64,000 nucleotides of DNA from Microbacterium sufflavum (GTDB lineage: Bacteria > Actinomycetota > Actinomycetes > Actinomycetales > Microbacteriaceae): NCBI RefSeq assembly GCF_023091155.1, contig NZ_JAHWXK010000001.1, forward strand, positions 1,612,001 through 1,676,000. Direction: 5' to 3'. Made by a program: the position numbers and the translations under genes. Shown in pieces: positions 41,041-48,826 of this stretch. The notes below the pieces were generated by a model, which saw only the letters and a program-made list of their open reading frames with translations, was not told where the DNA came from and made no database searches. The stretch's first letter is position 1, and each line of letters begins with the position of its first letter.

Positions 41041-41655
41041 TCAGACGCAGGCGGCGAACAGGGCGAGGCACTCCTGACGCAGTCGCGAGACCGCCTCCGT
41101 GTCGCCGCGCAGATGGCGGATGAGGGCGTTCTGGAGCATGCCGTCGGTCAGGGCGTACGCCAGGGTGGCGTCGAAGCGACACGGTTTCCCGGCGAGTTCC
41201 GCGTAGCGCGCGAGCACCTCGCCGATCGCTTCCTGCAGCATCTGCTCGATCTGCTCGATCGTGTCGCCGAAGCCGGACTCGAACAGTGCCTGATTGCGCA
41301 GGTCGTACCAGAGGCGGTGCAGCGACGCGTCGTCCTTCAGGCTCCTGGCCATCTCGTCGGCCACGCGCCCGGCGAGCTCGTCGGGGGTGGTCGCCGTCTC
41401 GATGATGGCGGCGTAGCGCTCGGCCGGCTGGCCGCGCGAGATGCGGACGGCCTCCGCGATGAGGTCGTTCTTGTCGGTGAAGTAGTAGTGCAGCGAGCCG
41501 TGGGAGAGCTCGGAGTGCTGGGCGATCTCGCGCAGCCCCGTGCGGGCGAACCCGCGTTCGGCGATCGCCTCCAGCGCGGCCTCCGCCAGGCTCCGTCGAC
41601 GGAGGGCGAACTTGTCGGTCCCGGCGCGCTCGGCCCTCTTGATCGCTGTGTTCAT
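41041..41655 (-). CDS. TetR-family transcriptional regulator
   Basis: 204 aa. The N-terminal helix-turn-helix (about residues 18-65) reads LAEAALEAIAERGFARTGLREIAQHSELSHGSLHYYFTDKNDLIAEAV, a clear TetR_N domain of BetI-like type. The C-terminal domain is helical, with a Trp/Tyr pair (HRLWYDLRNQALF) likely near the ligand pocket. TTCAAA (41723..41718) and TAGCAT (41700..41695), 17 bp apart, form a promoter. An inverted repeat just upstream could be its autoregulatory operator. Its target and ligand are unknown. It converges with ltrA across 12 bp. Confidence 0.9.
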   Translation of the reverse strand: MNTAIKRAERAGTDKFALRRRSLAEAALEAIAERGFARTGLREIAQHSELSHGSLHYYFTDKNDLIAEAVRISRGQPAERYAAIIETATTPDELAGRVADEMARSLKDDASLHRLWYDLRNQALFESGFGDTIEQIEQMLQEAIGEVLARYAELAGKPCRFDATLAYALTDGMLQNALIRHLRGDTEAVSRLRQECLALFAACV

Positions 41656-41694
41656 CGTCTCGTCTCGACTCCGTCCCTGCGTTCGGTATCGGTC

Positions 41695-41775
41695 ATGCTA
41701 GTGGGCACCGTCACGGATTTGAACAGTCGTCAAGTGAAAACTGGACACTCATCCAAGAAAAACTTGACACTTGAC
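41695..41775 (-). promoter_or_regulatory. TetR-gene promoter and flanking inverted repeat (candidate operator)
   Basis: Minus-strand -35 TTCAAA and -10 TAGCAT have a 17-bp spacer. Upstream, GTCAAGTG (41729-41736) and CACTTGAC (41768-41775) are perfect inverted 8-mers 31 bp apart, with AT-rich DNA unlike its surroundings between them. A further TTGACA copy overlaps the right arm. The gene-free stretch 41656-42120 also holds the promoter at 41970; the rest shows nothing recognisable. Confidence 0.5.
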
Positions 41776-41969
41776 CAATCCCGTGATGCACTGGATGGAT
41801 CGCGATCGTGAGCGTCCCCAGCGCCCGATCGTCGACCACGCCGCGCGCGCGATTCCCCGTCGCCCCGGCAACCGCTGCCTGACGAACTCTCGCTCGGCAG
41901 CGTGCGCGGCGGAGCGATGTCCCCACCTCCTCCGTCGCGCCCCCGAAACCGTCGTCACGGCATCTCTGC

Positions 41970-41975
41970 TAGACT
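41970..41975 (+). promoter_or_regulatory. Extended -10 promoter for the small gene at 42121
   Basis: TGCTAGACT is an extended -10 (TGnTANNNT). A start near 41982 would give a leader of about 140 nt before the ATG at 42121. The same TGnTAGACT core precedes the TagD-like gene. Confidence 0.4.
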
Positions 41976-42120
41976 GACGATGCAACGTGTGCGTTTCGCC
42001 CCTCTCGGCCGCCGCGTCGCCACTGATCAGGGCCCATCCACGGTTCGCGCACATCGACGCGCGCGACGCCGCCTTCGATCTCCTCACTTGCGGACCGCCC
42101 TGCGTGCCCGCCACATAGCA

Positions 42121-42411
42121 ATGAGCATCACCATGAGCACCACCACCGTCCCTCCGTCCGACCCCCTCACCTGGAAGCAGGCCGACATCGACGTGCACGT
42201 CGCCACCCGCGGCGGCGAGTTCGCCGGCTTCGTCGAGTTCGACGGCGCCGCACACGTGCTGCGCGACGAGCGCGGTACCGACCTCGGTACCTACGCCTCG
42301 CTCGACGACGCCTGCGACGCACTCGACGCTGCGACCCGGCCCGCACCGCGCTCCGGGCTCCGGTCCGTGCCGCGCTCCGGACGCCGCCGCGTACGCCGGG
42401 CCAGGGCCTGA
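42121..42411 (+). CDS. Small hypothetical protein (96 aa)
   Basis: ATG 42121 (or 42133). The first 70 residues look like a compact alpha/beta fold (WKQADIDVHVATRGGEFAGFVEFDGAAHVLRDERGTDLGTYASLDDACDAL), resembling small Microbacteriaceae proteins of unknown function. The tail is Arg/Pro/Ser-rich (RSGRRRVRRARA) and could bind nucleic acid. SD is weak. An extended -10 lies about 145 nt upstream, and a very strong hairpin terminator follows the stop by 10 bp, so the gene is probably a single transcript. Confidence 0.6.
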   Translation: MSITMSTTTVPPSDPLTWKQADIDVHVATRGGEFAGFVEFDGAAHVLRDERGTDLGTYASLDDACDALDAATRPAPRSGLRSVPRSGRRRVRRARA

Positions 42412-42421
42412 CCACACCGAC

Positions 42422-42469
42422 GACACGACGAAGGCGCGAGCAGAGAGCTGCTCGCGCCTTCGTCGTGTC
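42422..42469. terminator. 22-bp perfect bidirectional terminator hairpin
   Basis: Arms 42422-42443 and 42448-42469 pair perfectly around the 4-nt loop AGAG. It sits between the convergent small gene and the DivIVA-like gene, which stops at 42475. Confidence 0.9.
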
Positions 42470-42474
42470 CGGCT

Positions 42475-43878
42475 CTACCGCTTGCTGTCGTCGGTCTCCA
42501 CCACGTCGATCGTGATCTTCTCGAGCGGGCTGTCGTCGTCGAGCTCGTCGTCCAGCACCTCGTCGCCCAGGAACGTCTCCACGACCGTCTCGGTGGCCTC
42601 CGAACCCGACTCGTCCTCGTCGTCGATCGTGGCCTCGGCGACCGCGATCGACGAGGGCAGCGCATCGTCGCTGAAGATGCCGTCAGGGCGGATGAGCTCG
42701 CGCACCTCGGCCATGAAGCTCGACAGCTGCTGCTGCTGCCAGCGCAGCTGCCGCGTGCGGTCCTCGGCGTCGTGCAGCACCGCGGTCGTGTGACCGGTGA
42801 CCGCATCGACGATCTTCTGCGACTTCACCCTGGCGCGGTCGAGGATCTCCCTGGCGCGCACCTGCGCGTCCGCCTCGATCGCCTGCGCCTGCGACCGCAT
42901 GAGCCGCTCGTAGTCGTCTGCCTTCGCGGAGATCCGCTGCGCGTGCTCCAGGGAAGCGGTGACCTGCTCGTTGGCATCGGTCGTGATGCGCTCCGCGTGC
43001 GCGACGGCCTGGTTGTGCAGCACCAGGAACTCCTGCTGCGCGTCGTCCTGGCGACGGGTCAGCGTCTCCTCGAACTCGAGCACGCGGGCGTTCATCTCGC
43101 GCACCTCGCGCTCCGCATCCGCCCGCAGCTGCGTGGTCTCCCTCGTGACGAGCGAACGCAGCGCCGCCGCGCCCTTCTCGGCCTCCGTGCGGATCGCGGT
43201 GGCCTCCTGCGACGCCTGGTTCACCTTCTCGGCGGCGTGCGACGCCTCCCGCTCGATGCGTGCCTCGTGGGCCGTGTACTCGGTCTCCATCTTCAGGCGC
43301 ACCTGGTCGGCGTCCCGCTGGGCCTGCGAAGTGATGCGATCGGCGTCGGCCTCGGCCTCGGCGCGCTGCGCGGCGACCTCTTCGCGCGCCGCCGCCATGA
43401 GCCGGTCGGCCTGCACGGCGGCGTTCTGGATCAGCACGTTCGCCTGCTCCTCCGCGACGCGCAGGATCGCCTCGAACTGCTGACGAGACGGCGCCTCCTC
43501 GCCATCGGGCTGCGGGGTGTCGACGAGCTCCGAGGTCAGCGTGGCGACCTGCTGCTCGGCGTCGGCGGCCTTGGCGTTCGCGGCGGCGAGCTCGCTCTCC
43601 AGCGCCTCGCGCGCCTCACGCTCCTCCGCGCGGATGGCCTCGACCGACTCGGTCTCCCTGGTCTGCGTCTCGGCGAGCTGGTCGGACAACTGCTGCACCT
43701 GCGCCCGCAGGGAGGCGAGCGCCGCGTCGACCTCGCCCTTGTCGTAGCCGCGGAAGCCGATCGTGAACGCGGCGTTCGACGCCGACGACGACTGCTGGTC
43801 GCGCGGTGCCGTCTCGATCAGCTGGTCGAAGAAGTCCGGCGACCGCTCGTCGCGGGAGCCGTCCGGGGAGTCGCTCAT
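42475..43878 (-). CDS. DivIVA-domain long coiled-coil protein
   Basis: 467 aa. Near residue 37, FTIGFRGYDKGEVDAALASLRAQVQQL is the DivIVA N-terminal motif. It is followed by about 340 residues of Ala/Glu/Arg-rich coiled coil (about 60-400) and an acidic tail (EDESGSEATETVVETFLGDEVLDDELDDD). DivIVA-like proteins mark curved membranes and organise polar growth or septation in actinobacteria. The length is larger than Wag31/DivIVA (about 260-300) and closer to Scy/FilP-like cytoskeletal proteins. ATG 43878 has AAAGG upstream. TAGGCT (44025..44020) is a -10 candidate with a leader of about 135 nt. Confidence 0.8.
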   Translation of the reverse strand: MSDSPDGSRDERSPDFFDQLIETAPRDQQSSSASNAAFTIGFRGYDKGEVDAALASLRAQVQQLSDQLAETQTRETESVEAIRAEEREAREALESELAAANAKAADAEQQVATLTSELVDTPQPDGEEAPSRQQFEAILRVAEEQANVLIQNAAVQADRLMAAAREEVAAQRAEAEADADRITSQAQRDADQVRLKMETEYTAHEARIEREASHAAEKVNQASQEATAIRTEAEKGAAALRSLVTRETTQLRADAEREVREMNARVLEFEETLTRRQDDAQQEFLVLHNQAVAHAERITTDANEQVTASLEHAQRISAKADDYERLMRSQAQAIEADAQVRAREILDRARVKSQKIVDAVTGHTTAVLHDAEDRTRQLRWQQQQLSSFMAEVRELIRPDGIFSDDALPSSIAVAEATIDDEDESGSEATETVVETFLGDEVLDDELDDDSPLEKITIDVVETDDSKR

Positions 43879-44088
43879 GGTTGGGCCTTTCTGGCGTGTC
43901 CGGACGCGGAGCGGGGGCTCCGACCGCCGAACGGGATCGCACGCACGGACGAGGAGGCCGCCCGGCGCACGTCGCGACCGTGTCCTCAGCGGACGCTGTG
44001 CCGGGCGCGACGCGGTCCTAGCCTAGTTGCGCCGGCTGTGGATCGTGAGCCCCTCTTCACACCGGGGAGGGCGGTGCCGACGGACGGT

Positions 44089-44607
44089 TCATCCGGAGCG
44101 CGACCAGCGGGCATTGCGATCGTCGAGCAGCGCGCCACGGACGTACGAGACCGGCGGCCCGTCGGACACCGTGATGCCCCGCGCCCCCGCCGCCGCCGCG
44201 ACGCGGGAGCGCAGCTCGGTCCACAGCGCCGTGGTCTGCGGGAACCCCATGTACTCGCGGAAGGTCTCGACGCGCAGCACCGCGCCCATCGGGTCGGCGG
44301 TCACGCGCACGACGGTGTCGTCGGGGTCGACGAAGCGGATGCCGATGGCGCCGTCTTCCACCGGGAGGAAGTCCTTGCCGGCGGCCGCTGCCATCGTCAG
44401 GAGCTCACGTGCCTCCGGGGCGGGCGCGTGGATCCGCAGCGTGCGACCGAACTCGGCGAGGGCCTTGTCGAGCTGGTCTCGCGCGAAGCGGTCGCCCGCG
44501 CGGCGTCCTGCGGCCGCGGTGCTGCGGTTCAGCCACGGGCGCAGGAAGGCGGCCCCGATGATGATCGCCAGGATGAGCAGTCCGAAGAGAAGGAGAGTGG
44601 GAACCAC
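44089..44607 (-). CDS. Membrane-anchored hypothetical protein (172 aa)
   Basis: GTG start at 44607. The first 22 residues form a transmembrane helix (VPTLLLFGLLILAIIIGAAFL), followed by a basic region (RRAGDRFARDQL) and a cytoplasmic or extracytoplasmic alpha/beta domain (GAIGIRFVDPDDTVVRVTADPMGAVLRVETFREYMGFPQT). No family is recognised. The start is uncertain because no good SD or -10 is seen. It lies between the DivIVA-like gene and a DUF7882-like gene on the same strand, 32 bp downstream of the latter. Confidence 0.6.
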   Translation of the reverse strand: MVPTLLLFGLLILAIIIGAAFLRPWLNRSTAAAGRRAGDRFARDQLDKALAEFGRTLRIHAPAPEARELLTMAAAAGKDFLPVEDGAIGIRFVDPDDTVVRVTADPMGAVLRVETFREYMGFPQTTALWTELRSRVAAAAGARGITVSDGPPVSYVRGALLDDRNARWSRSG

Positions 44608-44639
44608 GACTGATCCGTGTGGGCGGAACGGCGGTCCGT

Positions 44640-44945
44640 TCAGCGGGGTGCGGTGAGCGCGTCCAGCACGAGCTCACCGGAGGAGTTGAGCGCCTGCATG
44701 ATCTCCTGCACGCGGTGCGGGTCGATGCGGGGCGGCTCCGCCGCGTCGAAGCCGAACTGGAGCGGGATGGCCGGGTGGATCCAGATCGTCGCGCGCTTGT
44801 CCACCCCGGCTGCGACGGGCAGCCAGGTCATCATGAAGCTCTCCTGTCGACGGAGCTTCGTGGAGATCACGATTTTCAGGTGCGCCAGGGTCTCATCCTC
44901 GATGAGAATCGGGTCGGAATGACCGTCGTAGCGGAGTCTGCCCAT
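44640..44945 (-). CDS. Small conserved Microbacteriaceae-type protein (DUF7882-like)
   Basis: 101 aa: MGRLRYDG near the start, then a central Trp-containing segment (MTWLPVAAGVDKRATIWIHPAIPLQFGFD) and a helical end (RIDPHRVQEIMQALNSSGELVL). Similar roughly 100-residue proteins are common in Microbacteriaceae and are sometimes mislabelled as ATP-dependent DNA ligase; I believe they are DUF7882. No catalytic residues are evident. TACGGT (44958..44953) ends 7 nt before the ATG, so it is likely leaderless. Confidence 0.7.
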   Translation of the reverse strand: MGRLRYDGHSDPILIEDETLAHLKIVISTKLRRQESFMMTWLPVAAGVDKRATIWIHPAIPLQFGFDAAEPPRIDPHRVQEIMQALNSSGELVLDALTAPR

Positions 44946-45084
44946 AGTGCTGACCGTACACCGCTCCGAGGCCCTCTGCCTCTCATCCCTGATCGGCGCA
45001 ACCCCCTTCGGTGCGAGGAACCGGAGGCCTATTGTCGCCGGACAGGCGGGCCTCGGAAACGCGCAGACGGGACAGGTGACGGCA

Positions 45085-45375
45085 GTGACACATGAGGCGA
45101 AGAGGACGGCGCGCGTGCGGATCGTCGTGAACGATGTCGGCTTCGTGCTCGCACCCGGTGAGTCGGCGGACGGGATGAAGCAGGAGATCGATGCCGCGGT
45201 CCGGGCGGGAGGCGGGTTCGTCGCGTTCACCGTGGCGGACGGGTCGCGGGTGAACGTGCTCGTCTCCCCGATGAGTCACGTCGTGATCTCGGTCGAACCG
45301 CACGACGCCGAACCCGATGAGCCTCCGGTCGCGATCTTCCCCCGAGGCGACTTCTTCGACCACGAGCTGCTCTGA
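45085..45375 (+). CDS. Small hypothetical protein (about 96 aa)
   Basis: GTG 45085 is chosen because AGGTGA lies 5 nt upstream; GTG 45076 is 3 codons earlier and also possible. The sequence VRIVVNDVGFVLAPGESADGMKQEIDAAVRAGGGFVAFTVADGSRVNVLVSPMSHVVISVE looks like a small beta-rich protein. It has the pattern of actinobacterial proteins whose beta strands carry a GGGFV...DG...V(N/S)VLVSP motif. It ends acidic. No function is recognised. Its upstream region overlaps the promoter side of the divergent DUF7882-like gene. Confidence 0.6.
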   Translation: MTHEAKRTARVRIVVNDVGFVLAPGESADGMKQEIDAAVRAGGGFVAFTVADGSRVNVLVSPMSHVVISVEPHDAEPDEPPVAIFPRGDFFDHELL

Positions 45376-45513
45376 CGCGGACAGCGCCGGAACCCGCCCC
45401 GACCGATCCGTCGCCCGCGGGGTGGCGTTGACGGGTATCGCGCTCCGCGCTTGGTACGGTGACCGCGGTGGACATGATGTCCCTGGGGCCGCTGAGCAAG
45501 AGAGAACGTCACG

Positions 45514-46839
45514 ATGAAGCGCACGTCCCGCTTGCGCCTTGGCCGCATCGGGATCGTCGCCGTGCTCGCGGTGATGCTCGGCACCCTGGCTCCCGCGTTC
45601 ACCACGGGCGACCCGGCCGCGGCCGCCGCGCCCGACGGCTACATGGTCTACCCGGCGTCTGGCAACATCCAGTCCAAGGTCGGTGACGGCTGTCTGGGCA
45701 ACTACCGCGCCCACGACGGCATCGACATCTCACGCAACGGCGGCACCCCGATCCTGGCGGCCTACGACGGCGTCGTCCGCACGCGCACGTCGAACGGCGG
45801 ATACGGCAACTACACCGACATCGAGCACGCGGGCGGCTACGTCACCCGCTACGCCCACATGGCCAGCACCGCGTGGTACCCGCCGGGGACCCGCGTGCTG
45901 CGGGGCCAGCAGATCGGCGTGGTCGGCAACACCGGCAACTCCGCCGCCTACCACCTGCACTTCGAGGTCTGGCTGAACGGCCGCGTCTACTCGCAGATCA
46001 ACAACGGTTTCACGTGCCTGTCGAACGTCACGCGCGGTGCCACCATCCCGCTGTTCTTCCCCGGTCTCGGCACCGGCTCGGGCACCGTCGCCTCCGCGGA
46101 CTACACGGGCGACGGCAACGCGGACGTGCTCGTGGTCGCCGGCAACGGCGACCTGCGTCTGCGCACCGGCAACGGCCAGGGGTCGTTCGCCGCGGCGACC
46201 ACGGCCCTCGGACTCTGGGGCGGCAGCCGTCGCCACGTCACCCACGCCGACTTCAACGGCGATACGAAGGCCGACCTGATCGCGGCGAGATCCGACGGCA
46301 CGCTCGAGTTCTACGCCGGGAACGGTGCGGGAGGATTCGCGGCCGGGACCGCGATCGGGAACGGCTGGTACGGCCTGCTGCACATCGTCTCCGGCGCCGA
46401 CTTCACCGGCGACGGCAGACAGGACGTGATCGGCGTCGCCCCCAACGGGGCGATGTCGCTGTACGAAGGCAACGGCTCCGGCGGCTTCACCGGGCGCGTG
46501 ACCACACTCGGCGTCGGGTGGGAGGGCTTCCACTTCATCGTGGGCGGCGACTTCGACAACGACGGCAAGGGCGACCTGATCGCCGCCTCGGACACCGGGA
46601 CGCTCTACTTCTACCGTGGCGCGAACTACGGCTTCCAGACGGCGCGGGTCGTCGGCGAGGGGTGGATCGAGTTCACGGCGCTCACGGGCGGGGTCGACTA
46701 CAACGGCGACCGCCGGGCGGACCTCCTCGGACGCACCCCTGCGGGCGAGGTCTACCTGTACAGCGGTCTCGGCGACGGGACCTTCGGGACCAAGACGCTC
46801 GTGGGCTCCGACTGGGGCGGACACCTCACGATCGAGTAG
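45514..46839 (+). CDS. Secreted M23 peptidase with FG-GAP/VCBS-type repeats
   Basis: 441 aa. Signal peptide (about 1-38, ending AAAAA). The M23 lysostaphin-like domain (about 42-165) has the zinc ligands in RAHDGIDIS (H-x3-D) and in AYHLHFEVW (H-x-H). A C-terminal half (about 185-440) has about five beta-propeller-type FG-GAP repeats with Ca-binding-like DxTGDGxxD and DFNGDTKAD loops. The peptidase would cut peptidoglycan cross-bridges; the propeller may bind wall glycans. -10 TACGGT at 45455-45460 is tentative. SD AAGAGAGAA precedes the ATG. Confidence 0.88.
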   Translation: MKRTSRLRLGRIGIVAVLAVMLGTLAPAFTTGDPAAAAAPDGYMVYPASGNIQSKVGDGCLGNYRAHDGIDISRNGGTPILAAYDGVVRTRTSNGGYGNYTDIEHAGGYVTRYAHMASTAWYPPGTRVLRGQQIGVVGNTGNSAAYHLHFEVWLNGRVYSQINNGFTCLSNVTRGATIPLFFPGLGTGSGTVASADYTGDGNADVLVVAGNGDLRLRTGNGQGSFAAATTALGLWGGSRRHVTHADFNGDTKADLIAARSDGTLEFYAGNGAGGFAAGTAIGNGWYGLLHIVSGADFTGDGRQDVIGVAPNGAMSLYEGNGSGGFTGRVTTLGVGWEGFHFIVGGDFDNDGKGDLIAASDTGTLYFYRGANYGFQTARVVGEGWIEFTALTGGVDYNGDRRADLLGRTPAGEVYLYSGLGDGTFGTKTLVGSDWGGHLTIE

Positions 46840-46865
46840 GGTCTGGTGCCGCGTATCGTGGGCGC

Positions 46866-47711
46866 ATGGCGGCTTCCACGTTCGACGAGATCGTCGCGGA
46901 CCTGTACGCGGCGTCGCCGGGCGACTTCGTGGCGGCGCGCACCGCTCGCGCGAAGGACACCGCGGATGCCGCCACCGCCGCGGCCGTGCGAGAGCTGCGC
47001 AAGCCCTCGGTCGCGGCGTGGGTCGTGAACGTGTTCGCTCGGGAGAGGGCGGAGCAGCTGGGGGAAGCGCTGAGCCTGGCCGCCGAGCTGCGGGAGGCGC
47101 AGGCGGACCTCGACGCCGCGGCGCTGGCGAAGCTCGGACGTGAGCGGCGCGCCCTCACGCGACGGCTGGCGCAGGCGGCGGGACAGCTCGCGCAGTCGCG
47201 CGGGGAACGCGTGACGACGGCGACGCTGGACGCGGTCGAGCAGACGATCTCCGCCGCCTTCTTCGACCCCGACGCGGCGGCGGCGGTGGCGTCGGGGCGA
47301 CTCCTGCGCGCCCTGGAGCCGAACGCGTCGGGCGACGACGTCCGCGAGGCCGTGGCGGGGGAGGTGCCGACACTCGCGCCCGCCGCGCCGCGCCGCGCGG
47401 ATGAGCTCTCCGCGCGGCGGGCTCGACGCGAGGCCGAACGGCGCGTGACCGCGGCGGAGAAGGAGCTCGCGGCGGCGGAGCGTGCAGTGGCGAAACAGGA
47501 CGATGTGCTGCGGACGCTTCGCGCGCGCGCCGAGGAGCTCGACGACGATATCGCCGACCTCGAGGCGCAGCTCGCACAGCTGCGCACGGAGGCCGAGCGC
47601 ATCGCGGGAGAGCTGCCGGGGGCGACCGAGCGTCAGGAGGAGGCCGTGGCGTCGCGCGACGAGGCGGCGCGGGATCGCGAGGCGGCGCAGCGGGCACTCG
47701 ATGCGCTCTGA
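46866..47711 (+). CDS. Hypothetical coiled-coil protein (281 aa)
   Basis: N-terminal third: FDEIVADLYAASPGDFVAARTARAKDT and LRKPSVAAWVVNVFAR, a pattern seen in actinobacterial proteins of unknown function with a transposase-like name in some annotations. The rest is Ala/Glu/Arg-rich coiled coil (about 170-281). No catalytic motif, signal peptide or membrane segment is seen. TATCGT (46854-46859) ends 6 nt before the ATG at 46866, fitting a leaderless transcript separate from the M23 gene only 26 bp upstream. Confidence 0.65.
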   Translation: MAASTFDEIVADLYAASPGDFVAARTARAKDTADAATAAAVRELRKPSVAAWVVNVFARERAEQLGEALSLAAELREAQADLDAAALAKLGRERRALTRRLAQAAGQLAQSRGERVTTATLDAVEQTISAAFFDPDAAAAVASGRLLRALEPNASGDDVREAVAGEVPTLAPAAPRRADELSARRARREAERRVTAAEKELAAAERAVAKQDDVLRTLRARAEELDDDIADLEAQLAQLRTEAERIAGELPGATERQEEAVASRDEAARDREAAQRALDAL

Positions 47712-47771
47712 CCCTGGTCTGCGCGGCACGTGTGCGACGATGGCTGGCATACGGAGAGGCGAGGGGGCACC

Positions 47772-48188
47772 GTGAAGCGGAGCACGAGGGTCGGCGCTGT
47801 GGGCGTGGCCGCGGTGGTCATGGCCACCGTGTTGTCCGGATGTATGGGCGGGGCGGACTTCGCCGTGCTCGAGAAGGAGCCTCAGGCGGCTGACGCCCTG
47901 CCGGATGCCGCGGTCGACGACAACGACGGCGTCGTCGCGCCGGACACCGCCCGGTTCGTGGGGAAGGACGGCGACGTGTCGCTGTGGCTCGCGCGACCCG
48001 CGTCCGGCAGCGGGATCTGCGTGGTCGCGTATCAGAGCGATGACGCGTACGCCACGGGCTGTGCCGACAACGGGACCTGGGTGCGCCTCAGCGGGGAGCT
48101 GGGCACGTACGAGGTCGCGCCGGACGGCTCGCCCGCCCCCGAGGGGACCGAGCGGCTGTTCGACAACGTGTTCGTGCCGGCGGGGTGA
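47772..48188 (+). CDS. Putative lipoprotein (138 aa)
   Basis: GTG 47772 with a purine-rich SD (GAGGGGG). Signal segment GAVGVAAVVMATVLSGC with a lipobox Cys at about residue 24. The mature part has two further Cys (SGSGICVVAYQSDDAYATGCADNGTW) that could form a disulfide, with Trp and Tyr residues in a small beta-rich domain. No family recognised. It lies co-directional with the coiled-coil gene and 117 bp before the convergent DUF1772 gene. Confidence 0.65.
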   Translation: MKRSTRVGAVGVAAVVMATVLSGCMGGADFAVLEKEPQAADALPDAAVDDNDGVVAPDTARFVGKDGDVSLWLARPASGSGICVVAYQSDDAYATGCADNGTWVRLSGELGTYEVAPDGSPAPEGTERLFDNVFVPAG

Positions 48189-48305
48189 GGGCGAGCGTCT
48201 GCGTCCGGGGCAGCGCCAGGGTCAGGCCGTGATCGGGCAGAGAGGTGTCGGGGGCGACGCCTCGGTGAGCCCCATCAGTATCCGCAGTGCGGAGCGGACG
48301 CGCAG

Positions 48306-48764
48306 CTAGACGAGCAGAGCCCACACCGCGACCGCGATCGCGACGACCGACGCCACCGAGCGCACGCCGTTCAGCGCGTTCCATCGGCGTTCGAATGCGG
48401 CGCGTGTGGTCGTGGCAGAAGTCGTCGAGCCGTCCAACGCGTTGTTCAGCGGGACGTTGCCGGCCACGGTGACGACGACAGCGCCGAGGAAGAACACGAC
48501 CCCGCCGGCGGCGAGCAGCCACCCGCGCGCAGAGTCCAGCGCGAGCAGGCCCGCCCACACCAGGAACACCGGGGGCAGGAAGATCGGCAGGAGGAACAGC
48601 GGATTCACCACCGCGCGGTTGATGGCGCGCATCGAGGTGACGAAGGTCGGGTCGTCCGTGCGCCCGAGGCCCGGCATGACCCCGGTCGAGAAGGACCAGA
48701 ACGTGCCGCCTCCGAGCGCGAGAAGGACGAGGCCGACGGCGGCGAGTGCGTCTGTGAGCTCCAC
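48306..48764 (-). CDS. DUF1772/anthrone-oxygenase-like membrane protein
   Basis: 152 aa from GTG 48764, chosen because TAGAGT (48777..48772) ends 7 nt before it; a GTG at 48773 (155 aa) is the alternative. Four hydrophobic helices. The family signature is present: GNVPLNNALDG and RRWNALNGVRSVAS. DUF1772 includes fungal anthrone oxygenases, but most bacterial members are uncharacterised. It converges with the lipoprotein gene and diverges from the hydrolase at 48827. Confidence 0.75.
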   Translation of the reverse strand: MELTDALAAVGLVLLALGGGTFWSFSTGVMPGLGRTDDPTFVTSMRAINRAVVNPLFLLPIFLPPVFLVWAGLLALDSARGWLLAAGGVVFFLGAVVVTVAGNVPLNNALDGSTTSATTTRAAFERRWNALNGVRSVASVVAIAVAVWALLV

Positions 48765-48826
48765 GTCGGGCACTCTACGACATCGTCGCGTCGCCGCGGA
48801 TGCGCGGCCCTCCTAGGCTGACCGAC

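Noticed and set aside
41980..42120. Longer N-terminus (from ATG 41980) for the 96-aa gene
   Set aside because: The added residues are Arg-rich and of low complexity, and start only 4 nt after the -10 box, too close for a transcript start.
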